Below the pieces are notes generated by a model. That model was given only the letters and a program-made list of their open reading frames with translations, ran no database searches and had not been told where the DNA came from. A program made the position numbers and the translations under genes. A stretch of 64,000 nucleotides of DNA from Erigeron canadensis. Lineage: Eukaryota; Streptophyta; Magnoliopsida; Asterales; Asteraceae. Where the stretch lies: NCBI RefSeq assembly GCF_010389155.1, contig NC_057768.1, forward strand, positions 7,934,501-7,998,500. The letters are read 5' to 3'. Below are positions 23,912 through 35,532 of the stretch, piece by piece (position 1 is the stretch's first letter; every line of letters begins with the position of its first letter).

Positions 23912-25215
23912 AGAAATGAAATTTAATGTAAATATATTAAGATTTTAATAGTAATTATTGTCCTATTTTAATTTTAATATATATCAAACACATTTGAACT
24001 AATAACTTATTAACCAATCATATTGATCGATATTATTAAATTGACTCTCGCTGATGTTATCATTTAGTTTTTACATAATTTTATTTAATTAATAAAAAAA
24101 GAATAACTAAAATAATTATTTTTACAATGGTATTAAAATTGGTTTCCATATACACAGCCTGGTTTTCACACATGAACAATTGTACATTGGTGTATCTCGA
24201 TTTAAGTCGAGAGGGGTTTAAGGTGTTAATATGTGACAAAGATGAAAAGACAAAAAAAAAACTACAACAAATTTCGTCTATAAGGAATTCTTTCAAATGA
24301 TGAAGCAGGGTATATGCTTCTATAGTTCTTTTATTACATTTAGTTTCCTTCTATTAGCTTAACATTTTTGACATTGGAATTGAACACTTAGTATCTACTT
24401 ATACTTGTTACTTTAAACTTATAAGTTTTTATGAGTTACATGTAATAATGTCTAATATTAATAATATTGTAAGTCTCGTGTCTAGTATTGGACACGAGTC
24501 TAAAATCTAGTATAATTACCATAATTTTATTTAGTTATTTATCTATTTTAAGAGCAGAAGTACCAATTGAATATATTTTAAATCTTACGATAATTATACC
24601 ACTTCCTAACAATTGAAAATAATTGTGTCAATTTTTTTCATTTTAAGTAATTTACCCAACATATGAAAAATTAAAATTACTAATATCGTAAAAAAAGAAA
24701 ATTATGAAAAAGCATTAACAAATAAACTAAAACAGAATTGACATATTTTTAAAATGACACGTGGCGTAATCTTTTATCGACACGTGTTCTTTTAATTTAT
24801 TTATTTTGTTAAATTAGCTTTTTTAGTTGTATATAAATTCAATTTCTTTATTAGACTTAGAATTAAATTCGAACTCTTGACTTATTAATACAAAACACAT
24901 TATAATCTTATTTGATTCTTCAACTCCCATTACTTATATTATACTAAGTTATAATAAGTTATTAACATTAATACTTTAAAATTTTGAATTTACGATCTAA
25001 AATTACAAGACTATTTGCTATCATCCAATATGTGTACAGGTTCCGATTTTGATGTTGTTCTAAAAATTAAGGTAAATCAAAAACTCTAACTAAACATATA
25101 TTATATATATCGTTACTCTTTATTATAATTTAGCTTTGATCATCGATTTACCTTAACCACAATTTATTTCATACTCACGAATCATGTATGAGATATATTC
25201 AAGTTTGTTTATGAT

Positions 25216-25254
<39 letters not shown>

Positions 25255-25459
25255 AGGGAATATAAGGTTGTCCGACACATAAGCTTAGATGTGGAACCCC
25301 TCACATACTAATATTTTATTATTTATTGTTTAATGAATAAATGCATGGGCCCCCATGATTTTTATGGATTAAAAAAACAATATGTGAGTGTACACACCTA
25401 AGCTTAAATACCCGACAGCCTTATATTACCATCCCCCATATATATATATATATATATAT
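22346..25459. other. AT-rich transposon debris, Helitron-type terminus at 23781-23805
   Basis: CTCGCATATTACGCGGGACA then ATAATCTAG|T gives an imperfect hairpin followed by CTAG (23802-23805) and T, a Helitron-type 3' end. A worn hAT-MITE relative lies near 22808-23050. TA-repeats occur at 23877-23903, 25221-25250 and 25439-25459. No gene was found. Confidence 0.4.
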
Positions 25460-25849
25460 GGGTTAAGTGTGCCGGAATGCAGTCAACTAATCACCAAAAG
25501 CTATTGTGTGCACGAACTCTAGGTCGACTTTATTGTATTCAGGAAACTTGAAATTATGTTTATTGTGAACATAAAACGGATGTGGGCCCGGTTACTTCAC
25601 ATAAAACTTGTTTATTTTAATATTTTTTTATTGTGTGCATCAACTAATCCAAAAAGTTATTGTGTGCATGCCACGTAAGCAGTGAACGGGTCAACGTGAA
25701 AGTGGTGACCGGCTAACTTCTTACCCGGTAACTTTTGTTTACTATGGGACTCTTGAACAAGTTTTCTGACTACAATAAAGTCGACCTGGAGTTCGTGCAC
25801 ACAATAACTTTTCAGGATTAGTTAACTGCATTTCGACGCACTTAGCCTT
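25460..25849. mobile_element. TIR element, 390 bp, copy 2
   Basis: GGGTTAAGTGTGCCGGAATG ... CATTTCGACGCACTTAGCCT, the same element as 5418-5810, with matching interior (GTGAACATAAAACGGATGTG, GGTGACCGGCTAACTTCTTA). It is inserted inside a (TA)n run on both sides. The high identity of the two copies suggests recent activity. Confidence 0.75.
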
Positions 25850-25959
25850 ATATATATATATATATATATATATTTACTTACATACTAAAGGAGGGTAACT
25901 TAGTTTTTAAAAAAAGCTTAGTTGTCAAGCAAACAAGCATGCCACATTGGAAGCATGAC

Positions 25960-27048
25960 ATCAGGTGTGATGAAAATGGTGTGTTTTTGAAGGTATAAAG
26001 AGTGTGTGTTGTGAGTGTTGTGAGTGTCTTGTGTGAGGAGGGGGTTTTGGGAGGGAATGTGAGTTCATATGGTTTTTGAATTTGAATACATAAATTTATA
26101 TATTATTATTAATCTGTAAAAGAAGATAGAAGTACAAAGTAATTGGAAACTTTCCCAATACACTCACATACACAAACAACTGATATACATACCTTGAATC
26201 TAACATTAAAAATACTCTTAATTTCTTTTTTTAAGAGTTTTTATTTGTTGATTCAACCTTATGTAAAAGTTCCAGTGGGAATGTTTTTTGGGTAAAACTT
26301 CTGCAATGGGTATAATCTTTGACTATCAGAATTCTGGATCCCTAATTGATAAAAAGGACAATACTCATCATCTATATACAAGTGAGTTAATTAATCGATT
26401 ACTAAAATCTTTGTTTCTTTATATATAGATCTGATAGAGTTTTTTTTTTATAGATATAGATTTGGGTTTTGTGATTAAGTTTTATGATGTATTTATATAT
26501 ATAGATTAGATATGTGTTTTGTTTATATTTTTTATACTTTGCAGATTTAATGATGGATTAAAATTTTTGGTGGGATGATGTAGTGGATGGAGAATGGAGA
26601 AAAAAAAACCAAAATATGGTTGCTTAACCATTAGAGGTTTGGGTTAGTGGAACTTAAATTGATATATCATCTGATTCAGCAGCAACATCAAAAGCTTCTT
26701 CTTTGTATTTTGGTGTGAAATTGAAAACTATATATACACTAATTATATTTTGTTTATGTTCTTGTTTTTTGTTTTGCAGGTCTAATAAAAGGAATTTTTT
26801 TACAACATAAGATATTGATAAGTTAATTAATTATCTACATATTGGTAAGTTAATAAATCAACTGCTAAAAGCTTTTTTTCTTTATAAATTGATACAAAGT
26901 TATATTTTCTAATTGAGAGATGAGTGGAGGGAGAATGGAGAGAGAAAGAGACAGTGATCCAAGCTTCTTTCAGATATAAAATTTCACCACTTTCTTTCAT
27001 TTCTTCCTTTTTTTTTCAATCTTCAATCCAACTTTTGAAGGTGAGTAT

Positions 27049-27101
<53 letters not shown>

Positions 27102-27465
27102 TACATACATCTGGCTTATGATGATGATGATGATGATGATGATGGAAAGAAAAGCCATCTGGATGCAGCCAAGGTATATATATATTTTTGATGGATATCA
27201 AATCTGAAATATATATATATATACACGAATACGAATCGTATTCTTATAAAAATATATGGGTTTTAATAGTTTGGGGTTTTTTATGTATGGGTTTTAAGCT
27301 GTTGATGATAACCATATTAGACTTCGATTGGATTGGAATCAGGCTTCGATTGGATTGGAATTCATGTGTAAGTTTTATTGATTAAATTTTTATTTATACT
27401 AATTATATTTTGGTGGGATTCAAGCTAGAGTTCAAGACTGGTGATACTGCAATCGGTATCTAATA
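25960..27465 (+). other. Possible 5' part of an unrecognised transcribed locus
   Basis: The region has promoter/leader-like texture: GAGAGAAAGAGACAGTG, pyrimidine-rich TTTCTTTCATTTCTTCC, and donor-like TTTTGAAG|GTGAGT at 27039-27046. Acceptor-like TTTTGCAG|GTCTAATA lies near 26779. A (ATG)n run at 27119-27143 precedes GATGCAGCCAAG|GTATAT. No protein family is recognisable and no long frame exists, so a spliced non-coding or decayed gene is as likely as a real one. Confidence 0.25.
27050..27143. repeat. (TA)n and (ATG)n microsatellites
   Basis: TA-repeat over roughly 27056-27098, then ATG repeated about eight times at 27119-27143. The open frame on the - strand (poly-His, poly-Tyr/Ile) arises entirely from these. 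Confidence 0.85.
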
Positions 27466-27480
27466 AGCTATGTAAGGGAT

Positions 27481-29234
27481 ATCGGGATTGAAACTAATGA
27501 GGTTAAACAAATGGCAAGCTCTGTTGGATGTAAAGCTGAATCCTTGCCATTCAAATATCTGGGGATTCCTATCGGGGGTAGTTCTGCGAGAGTTAACACA
27601 TGGGATCCGATTATTTCCAAATTTCAAAAAAAGTTGTCAAGCTGGAAAGCCAATCTCTTATCGATGGGTGGCAGGTCTACCTTAATTTCATCTGTCCTTG
27701 GATCCCTCGGGATTTATTTTCTCTCACTTTTTCGCATGCCAAAAAATGTCAATAAAATATTGGAATCTTATAGAGTTGCGTTCTTTTGGGGTGGATCAAA
27801 AAGTAATAGGAAAATTTCTTGGATTAAATGGGGATCTGTATTAGCCTCGAAAGAGGATGGTGGCATTGGATTCGGTAGTTTGGAGGCGATGAATCACGCG
27901 CTCATGTACCGTTGGAGATGGAAGGCTCTTATAAATCCGAGAAATATTTGGGTACGTGTTATTGCCGCAATCCATGGTGGCGGCTGTTTTCTTAATCTCT
28001 CAGCTAAATTTGGTGGCCTCTGGGGCAGAATTGCTGCTTCGACGAATTAAGCTGATGCATGAGATTCCCACTATTAAACCGAATGTCATTACTCGCAAAG
28101 TGGGTAACGGTGAAAATACAAAGTTCTGGTCAGATCCTTGGTGTGGGAAAGCTACCCTTGCTGCTAGATACCCGAGATTATTTGCAATAGAACAAGACAA
28201 AGATTGTAGTGTTGGGAGTCGCTGGAACAATTCTGGTTGGAATTGGAATTGGCGTCGAGCTCTTAAAACTTCCTGCGAAATTGAGATGGTTCAAGAATTG
28301 ACTAATAACCTGCCAAATGAGTTAAAACCTGATGATGAGGACAGTTGGGAATGGAACTTAAATGGCTACAATGTTTTCTATATATATTGCTCACTTGAGA
28401 CAACATTTTGATCATCATCACCTTCTCATTTCCAACAACTTGAAAACGAGGTGGAACAAATGGGTGCCTAAAAAGATTAACCTTTTTATATGGAGGTTAA
28501 GACGTGATGCTCTTCCAACTTCAATCAACTTGTTTCCTAAAGGTGTCGATATTACTTCTGTTACTTGTCCTAATTGTTCACAGGAGGCGGAGCTTTTAGA
28601 ACATGTTTTTCAATTTCGCAAACTAGCAAAACAAACCAGAATCATGTTGAGTGCATGGACTAACTTTGATATTCCTAATGAACCTCCTGAAGGGATTCTC
28701 CATTGGGTTGATAGTTTGCACAGGCCTGCTAGAACTCGAAACCGTTTGGAAGCTTTGTGTTTTATTTGGTGGTGGAGCATTTGGAAAGCTAGAAACAACT
28801 CATTGCATAATGGCATTAGGGATAATAGCACCGACATTTTTAACTCTATAAAGTCGCTCTCCTTTCTTTGGATCCATCATAGAGACATGAAACACCATTC
28901 AACGTGGAAAGATTGGAATGAGAGTCCTTTTTGATCGGGTCTACTTCAGTTCGTCCTCCATTTTTTCTCTCTCTTTTTCCTCGGAACTTGTTTAGGGTTG
29001 CAACAAAAACACCACGAAGTGAAAACCGGTGGCTCGGCCTTCGTTGGTGGGGTTTTTTTTTTATGTCTCGTCTGTAAGTGGCGTAAGTTTTTTCAACCAT
29101 TTTGCAACCTTAGCAGTTAAAGTTTTGGGTTGGGTCTAGATTGTGTAATTTTGCTAGACTTTGTATTGTGATTTCTAGCGTCTTGCTAGAGATCTTTACT
29201 ATAATTTCAATAAATGTTTTTGCCGTTCAAAAAA
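27481..29234 (+). mobile_element. 5'-truncated L1-type LINE with RT C-terminus and zf-RVT
   Basis: The insert begins within the reverse transcriptase and runs through SLPFKYLGIPIGG, WKANLLSMGGRSTLISSVL, FFWGGS...KISWIKW and GGIGFGSLEAMNHALMYRW (RT thumb region, 27511-28050). It continues through NTKFWSDPWCG and finally the zinc-binding zf-RVT region KINLFIWRLRRDALPTSINL, CPNCSQEAELLEHVF (28444-28934). Frameshifts near 28040 and 28370 inactivate it. The 3' untranslated part ends in TTTGCCGTTCAAAAAA. Target duplications AGCTATGTAAGGGAT (27466-27480) and AGCTATATAAGGGAT (29235-29249) differ by one base. It lies within the putative transcribed locus 26-32 kb. Confidence 0.9.
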
Positions 29235-29249
29235 AGCTATATAAGGGAT

Positions 29250-30634
29250 TGAATGTATATATATACATATATTATTATATTTGTATTTGTATATCCATAT
29301 GTATATATGCATACGTTTATTAATCGATTTGTTTATCTGTGTCTTAGATTAGATAAGAAAACGGCTTTCTGATGATGATGCTATATTACGGCTGCTTCTA
29401 CTCAACCTAATGTATATATATATATATGGATATCAAATCTGAAATTTCTCTATATATATGAATCTATCATGTATATACAAATCTATTGGGTCAACCAAGT
29501 TTTGTTGTTTGTGTCGATCTATTTCATGGGTAATTTGTCTTTTTTTATAGATATGAAGTCGTAGATGGAAGAAGCAGGGACATGGATTAGAAGATTGGAG
29601 GTGTATGTGATTACATTTATGTATAGGTCATTTTTTTATGGGAAAAGGTTTTTATATTGTTTTAATTTTGTATGTAATATAATTATATTGTTTTATAATT
29701 TTAGAGATCTGACTTTTACACCTTGGATTTAGATTGCAGGAAATCTTGAGCTTAATAATGCGCATGAACACAGAAGGGCAGCAGCATGAAGGGAAGAAAA
29801 AGATATGTTGGTGGATGTTATTGATGATGATTTGAGTGGTAAGGATGGTTTAAACAACTACGACACTAGGCCACTAAATTAACTATTTTCTTGGGGTTTA
29901 TAGATTTGTATGAGAATGTTGGCTATGAAATGCGCATGAACACAGAAGGGCAAGAAAAGAAGGCAAAAGAAGGAATAGCAGGTGCGGGGATATATACCGA
30001 GTGGTTAGCATATAATCCAATGTTTTTCATGCTTTAAATGGTGTAATTTGCTTTAAATCAATAATAAAAAATTTGCAGGTTAATGCATTTTGTTGGGTAT
30101 CAATGTGTAAAGAACTGTCACATGGTGTTACTTCTATATAGAATTTCCTATTGACAATGCTATCATTATGTTGCAGGTGGATTGTTAGGTGATATTAAGA
30201 ATCGCTAGCGACCCATTAGGTTGGATACCGAGAATGTGTCTGGTGTCAAAGTTCTGGCTTGAGATCTGATGGTTGATCACTTACTGTACTACTTATATTT
30301 CTACATGCTCATGCAGCATTAACAATACACTTTGAGTAAATGTCAATGTGTTTGACTCTTACAACCAGTTTTAGACAAAAAAAATATCCGATATCATTAA
30401 CATCTGTTGCTGCTGAAGATGGCAGCATATCTGCTATTTTTTATATATGTTTATAAGAGGGATGTAAGTCTCTGACTTGAGCCTTTTAAGCTGTTTTAAT
30501 TGAGTAAGTATTAACATAAACTCTTGGGCACTAAATTTTCTTCTAGATCATTGCCAGATAAAACATAACTTCTATCGATCCACTCATAAGTATCTAATAC
30601 TAATTTCCTTTTGTTGAGTGGTTCAGGTTGAAAC
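29250..30634 (+). other. Unrecognised region with exon-like fragments
   Basis: Several splice-like boundaries appear: TTTTTATAG|ATATGAAGTC near 29551, TTGCAG|GAAATCTTGAGC near 29739, GATTTGAGTG|GTAAGG near 29839 and GTTGCAG|GTGGATTG near 30176. The 23-bp segment ATGCGCATGAACACAGAAGG (plus GCA) occurs at 29758 and again at 29931. All frames contain early stops. It may be an lncRNA or a broken gene downstream of the LINE insertion. Confidence 0.25.
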
Positions 30635-30829
30635 GTGATGAAGAATGAGAAACTTGTGTACAAGTTGAAGAGTGTGGATGGAAGCAGACCAGTTATAAGT
30701 CTTTACACCGAGATGATTGATGGGTCAACAATTGAAGATAAAGAACTTATCTATCATCTTGAGAGTGTGATCGCCAATGAGCCCATTAGAGTGAAAAGAG
30801 GGCATAGTGTCGGGGTCAAATTACAGGTA
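30635..30829 (+). CDS. Hypothetical exon, no family recognised
   Basis: After an acceptor-like GTGGTTCAG|GTTGAAACGTG, a 65-codon frame starts MMKNEKLVYKLKSVDGSR and runs to ANEPIRVKRGHSVGVKLQ. It ends at a good donor ACAG|GTATGA. Composition (charged, balanced) is protein-like and differs from neighbouring noise. A possible final exon is at 32271-32384. I do not recognise the product. It could be a remnant of the locus interrupted by the LINE. Confidence 0.35.
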
Positions 30830-31760
30830 TGATTCTGTTCAGTTTGCGCATTTGGTTGGCATATAATGGACTGGGATAGCAAATGGAATGCAGATAATTG
30901 GTTATTAGTATAACGAAAGGTTGGGAATTTAGGTTGTGCGACATTAAGAAGACTGATTCATTAGTGATAATGCTTTATACTTAGTGCCAAATACCAATCA
31001 TTCAGGATAAACAAGAAAACTACATAATGATGAAAGAATTAAAAGTAGAATGTGATTGTAGGAATATATACTATATATACATGCTCCTAATTTTAAAAGT
31101 TAATATTATATCCATAGTTGAATCAAGTGTGATTTTATTATATCCATAGTTAATATTATATCTTATGCTTAGATCTTTTACTTGGTAATTCAACCAGTTG
31201 GTAATATATATCTTTCAGTTTGAGGTCTTAAATGTAACACATGATCATGTATAAGCTTACTTTACCGTTTTGTTTATAACGGAAACACTACTACATTTAG
31301 AGATGTGGCAAAATGGGTGTGTTGGGTAATGGGTCTAAATGTGTTGGGCTATTAAAAAGATTTATATCTGAGTCACTAAATTATGAAAGGTATCAAATCA
31401 TCGGTCACATTACTACATTCTATGGACTGCCAACATTCACAAGTCTGGCATAATGGATGGGACAGGTAACTAGGTGGGTTTAAATGCTCCATTTATAAAA
31501 ATCTTTTTAATAGAAACAGGTCAGGGCATAATGTTCTTTTTAGACGCCATAGCCTGATAGCCCATAAGTAAGCAAAGTAATTTAGATTTACAAACATATT
31601 AATATGTAAATTACAGTTACAATCGGTGGTAGCACCATGCATAAGCATAACAACAATGGCCCTATGATGGAAATAATATGAAAAAACAACAGTAAGATTA
31701 TCATCACATTAGACGAAGTTAGACTTGATACCTTTGATAATTTAGTAAAGGGTTCACAAT

Positions 31761-32081
31761 TGCCTAAGTTGATGACTTTGAGCCATTTAGGTTCAAGCCT
31801 GGGTTGCCTTTAGCTTGTGAACTGGGTCGTCTAAGTTAAGCACTAATGGCTCTTGCACGCTGTTTTTTTGCGAGCCACTGTTGGTGGGATACAAGCGGGA
31901 GCTTGATATCGTATGGAAGGTCAGACACCAAGGAGTTGATAAAGAAAGCAAGGTCAAACAATAAGGTAGGGTTTTGAACAGTTGCCTAAGTTAATGGCTT
32001 AGCCAATTTAGGTTTAAGCCTGGGTTGCCTTTGGCTTGTGAACCGGGTCGTCTAAGTTAAGCACTAATGGTTCTTGTTGGC
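31761..32081. repeat. Two ~100-bp direct repeats, 222 bp apart
   Basis: The segments 31761-31862 and 31983-32081 share TTAGGTTYAAGCCTGGGTTG, CCTTTxGCTTGTGAACYGGG and TCGTCTAAGTTAAGCACTAA. GGTTCAAGCCT resembles a Pol III B box, so these may be decayed SINE-like units, but no A box is convincing. Confidence 0.6.
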
Positions 32082-32270
32082 TATTATCTTGCAGTTAGGC
32101 TGAGTAGTTAATATGGATAGTGATGATGATGATAAAGTAGTATTGTTGTTACTATTTAAGAAAACATACCCAAAATGTTACCATCTATATTGTATTTGGA
32201 AGTATTTCTTTGATTGTACATAATAATGAAAAACACATAAATGAAGGAGTTTGGATAGATTGAATAAGAC

Positions 32271-32384
32271 ATGGAGGAGATGAAACAAGAAAAGACAGAT
32301 GATGATTACGATCATCTTCAAGCTTCAAAGAAACTGCAGCTTTGTCAAAGCAGATCACAATTTGAGGAGTTATTGCAAGTTTGA
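32271..32384 (+). CDS. Hypothetical small ORF / possible terminal exon, 37 aa
   Basis: ATG to TGA encodes an acidic, coil-prone peptide (MEEMKQEKTDDDYDHLQASK then KLQLCQSRSQFEELLQV). It is preceded by an in-frame aspartate codon and could be the last exon of the locus containing 30635-30829. No domain is recognised; evidence is composition only. Confidence 0.25.
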   Translation: MEEMKQEKTDDDYDHLQASKKLQLCQSRSQFEELLQV

Positions 32385-32607
32385 ATATGTAATTTTTTTG
32401 CTAATTATGTGAGTATTAGGACACTCATTAATCGGTTTCTGTTATGATACTATAAGCTTTTGTGATCAATTGATAGTTATGTATATAGAGGTTGTTTTTG
32501 CTTAAGTATATATATATATATATATAGGGTAACATTCCGGTGAGAACACTTTTAAAATAAGAACGGTGAGAACACTTAAAAACATCATTTTGATGCATTA
32601 AAAGTCC

Positions 32608-32850
32608 ATAAAACTAACATAGTGCTTAACTAATTATCATTATTTAAGTGTTTAACAACACATTGATCCGTCAAAATCGAAAAAATCACGTTTTTTTGTG
32701 TGCATCCATCTTGGTTGCATATTTATCAATATAATGCATCCAACAAAAGACTAAATTTTTTCGATTTTTGACGGATCAATATGTTGTTAAACACTTAAAT
32801 AATGATAATTAGTTATGCACTATATCAGTTTTATGGACCTAATTTATTAT
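32608..32850. mobile_element. Hairpin MITE
   Basis: CATAAAACTAACATAGTGCT...CATTATTTAAGTGTTTAACA on the left pairs with TGTTAAACACTTAAATAATG...GTTTTATGG on the right. The inner arms GATCCGTCAAAATCGAAAAA / TTTTTTCGATTTTTGACGGATC flank a ~90-bp loop. No coding. The outer part (GGTGAGAACACTTTTAAAAT, 32532-32570) contains a direct repeat of GGTGAGAACACTT. Confidence 0.65.
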
Positions 32851-33021
32851 TAAAAACGATTATATTAATTATGTTATTAGTATGTCTTAGTAATTTGTTT
32901 TTATCTAATATATTAAATTTCTAAACTAATTATTTAATTTTCTAAAATATAATTTTGTATTAGTTTACTAAAATTGATTTTTAAAAACTTATCTGCGTTT
33001 TTCGCGGGATAAAAATCTAGT
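32851..33021 (+). mobile_element. Helitron-type 3' terminus
   Basis: CTGCGTTTTTCGCGGGATAA then AAATCTAG|T: an imperfect GC hairpin, CTAG at 33017-33020, followed by T. The corresponding 5' end is not identified, so only the terminus is claimed. Confidence 0.45.
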
Positions 33022-33204
33022 ATATATATAACAACCGCACATTATACGAATATTAGGACTAGTATATATATATATATATATTATTTATCAAGCTACATTC
33101 TGGGAGTATAGTTTTGTTTTGTACAAAGTGTGAAGTTGGCATCTTCAGTTTGACTTGTGCTCAAAACAACATAAAATTAAAATGTGTTTATTTGGTCGTG
33201 TCTA

Positions 33205-33632
33205 TCTATACTGTATTATATAAAGCAAAAAGACCCTGTCTAAATTTTAAGTTTTAACATTTACTTTTTTAAAATGTTTAACTATCAATTCTATATTTAC
33301 CTAAAATAATTATATTATCATTTCTCTCTCCTCAAATATCAACCAATCATTTTTATCCTCTCTCCTCCATAAATCATTTACTCCTCCAATTCATTCAAAA
33401 AATTTTATCTCAACAACCGTACATCGATAAATTATAAAAATTATATGGGTGTTCTTAGAATTTCATGCTCTTTCATCAGAGATGTCATTCGATATAGTTT
33501 CGACGAATTTTTAAATCCAAGACGGAACCCGTACGGTTAAAGCATTTGGCTATCACACTCTATGACCTATCACACTTTATGACTTATCACCCCCAGCATT
33601 TCACCGCCGCATTGTGCGGGTACTTACTCTCG
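33205..33632 (+). mobile_element. Helitron-like repeat, family copy D
   Basis: Starts TCTATACTGTATTATATAAA after A and ends ACCGCCGCATTGTGCGGGTA then CTTACTCTCG|T. The core is at about 33411-33520. One of the most complete copies, together with F. No coding capacity; the 72-aa frame at 33546 is a by-product. Confidence 0.65.
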
Positions 33633-35350
33633 TATAAAAATAAAATTAAATTACTGGTTTTGGTAAAGCTCCATCACATATGTTCTTATTTGTGCGCGCA
33701 CGAACCGTCTTCTAGTACTCTCGAATATGCTATTACTATCATATATGGGTCGGCAACTTTCTAACATAAAAAGACATTATAGGTCCCCCTCATCCATAAA
33801 TGGCTCATTTTGACAATGTACGTATTTAATACGTTCAGACCGAACAACCGACTTTGCCCATGATTTGTATTTATTTGTAAAAATGGATTCTCGACCACGC
33901 AAATAATATGTACATCATTAACTTGGCTATCACATTAATTCCCACGTGGTCAACAGACGTGGATGGTAGGGATGATGGGGATTTAACGACCACCGGACGT
34001 GTCAACACAATATCTCTACTCCCAAATAAAGTAAACCTCCCCTTCTATTAAATATTTATGTCTTTGAAATATCTTTTTTGTCTTTGGACTTTTTTTTTCT
34101 TTACGTAATTGTCTCTACTCCCTAATAAAGCAAATCCTGAAATCCCCTCCTATTAAATATTTATGTATTTCAAATACTTAATTGTCCTTGGATTTTTTTG
34201 TTTTTTTCTTTACGTAATTACCCAAAATCCCTAATAAAGCATATCGCATTCCCCACTATTGGCGCAGCATTGCACGGATACCATGCTTGTAAAATCTCTT
34301 ATATAAATAAAATAAGATTCTTATTACATCATTATTTTTTAAATAATGCTTATTTGTCATTATTAGGTTTATTTATATCAATTAGTTCTTTTTTATTTTT
34401 TTATTTATGACATCATCTTATTTAAAATTTAAATCATTTTCTAAATGATTTATGATTTATTTCTTTTTAAGCCTAAGTCCAATGTAATTTAAAATGTAAC
34501 TATCTAATTTGTTTTTCTTAAACGGCTAAAAATAGCATCACCGTCTCTTTTCGTCTTAATACTATCAATCAGCCTGGGTATATTAAATAAAAGACAATTG
34601 TTATGGCATCATCATTTTATAAAAATAGCTTACTTGGCATTTTCAAATTCTTTTTAAAGTTTATTTCATTTTTATTTTTGTTCTTTATGATGTCTTTTGT
34701 TATAAAAAAAAATAAGTTTTTATTTTATTTTGAAAACTCTTATATTTTATACATGGTTTTTTAAATCTTCATTATCAATAGTTTTATCATAATAGATTTT
34801 TACATTATCCGCATATTATGCGGGTTAATAAGTTAATTATATATATTAAATATATAAGGTATATTATTCCGGGATTATGAGTATGGTTAAATTATCCGCA
34901 TATTATGCGGGTATATTATTCTAAATTTTTATTAATAAGCCCGGATTGAACCCGGATGAATTAGCTAGTTATAATATGTAATGTAATTTGATAAAGCCTC
35001 ACGTTTTTTAATAAGAAATATTAGAATGACAAAGTAATTACAAGTATATATCTACAAATTGAGTTATCATGTAAAATGGATCAATTAGCTTTTCATTTTG
35101 ACTGGCATATAAATTTATAAGTATCTAGCTATTTGTAATTTATTTTCTTATATAAAAGTTCAAAGTTTAGAGGGTAGTATAGCTAGGTGGATTTGGAATA
35201 TTTTAGGGTAGGATAGAGATAGAACTATAGAAGTATTTAGTCGTTAACATTTAACCGTTAAAAAAAAGAAAGATAAATGATACACATACAAACAAATTTT
35301 TACAAATAAGATTATAAATTGTTACACACAAGGGTTAACGTGTTTGGTAG
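33633..35350. other. Intergenic, Helitron-like tails only
   Basis: TTGGCGCAGCATTGCACGGA then TACCATGCTTGT near 34249-34291, and two copies of TCCGCATATTATGCGGGT (34808-34825 and 34890-34907), each a palindrome followed by TTAATAAG or ATTATTCTAA, look like Helitron-type 3' ends. No gene is visible. Confidence 0.45.
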
Positions 35351-35523
35351 GGATAGGGATTCCCTAAAATTATAAATAACTTTAGGGGTAAAGTTGAAAG
35401 CATATTAACCTTTGGATTGAAATCAAAGGTCAAGATTCAAAGATTGACCCTTGATTTTAATTCAAGGGTTGAGATTAACAACTTTATTCTAAAGTTATAA
35501 ATAACTTTAAAGAATCCTTATCC
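35351..35523. mobile_element. Short Mutator-type MITE with perfect 9-bp duplication
   Basis: The element begins GGATAGGGATTCCCTAAAAT and ends AAAGAATCCTTATCC; the arms pair over ~45 bp (AATTATAAATAACTTTAG / CTAAAGTTATAAATAACTTT-type). It is flanked by GTTTGGTAG at 35342-35350 and 35524-35532, an exact 9-bp target duplication. 173 bp, non-coding. Confidence 0.8.
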
Positions 35524-35532
35524 GTTTGGTAG

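Noticed and set aside
27016..27201. 61-aa - strand frame with poly-His
   Set aside because: Translation of (TA)n and (ATG)n microsatellites.
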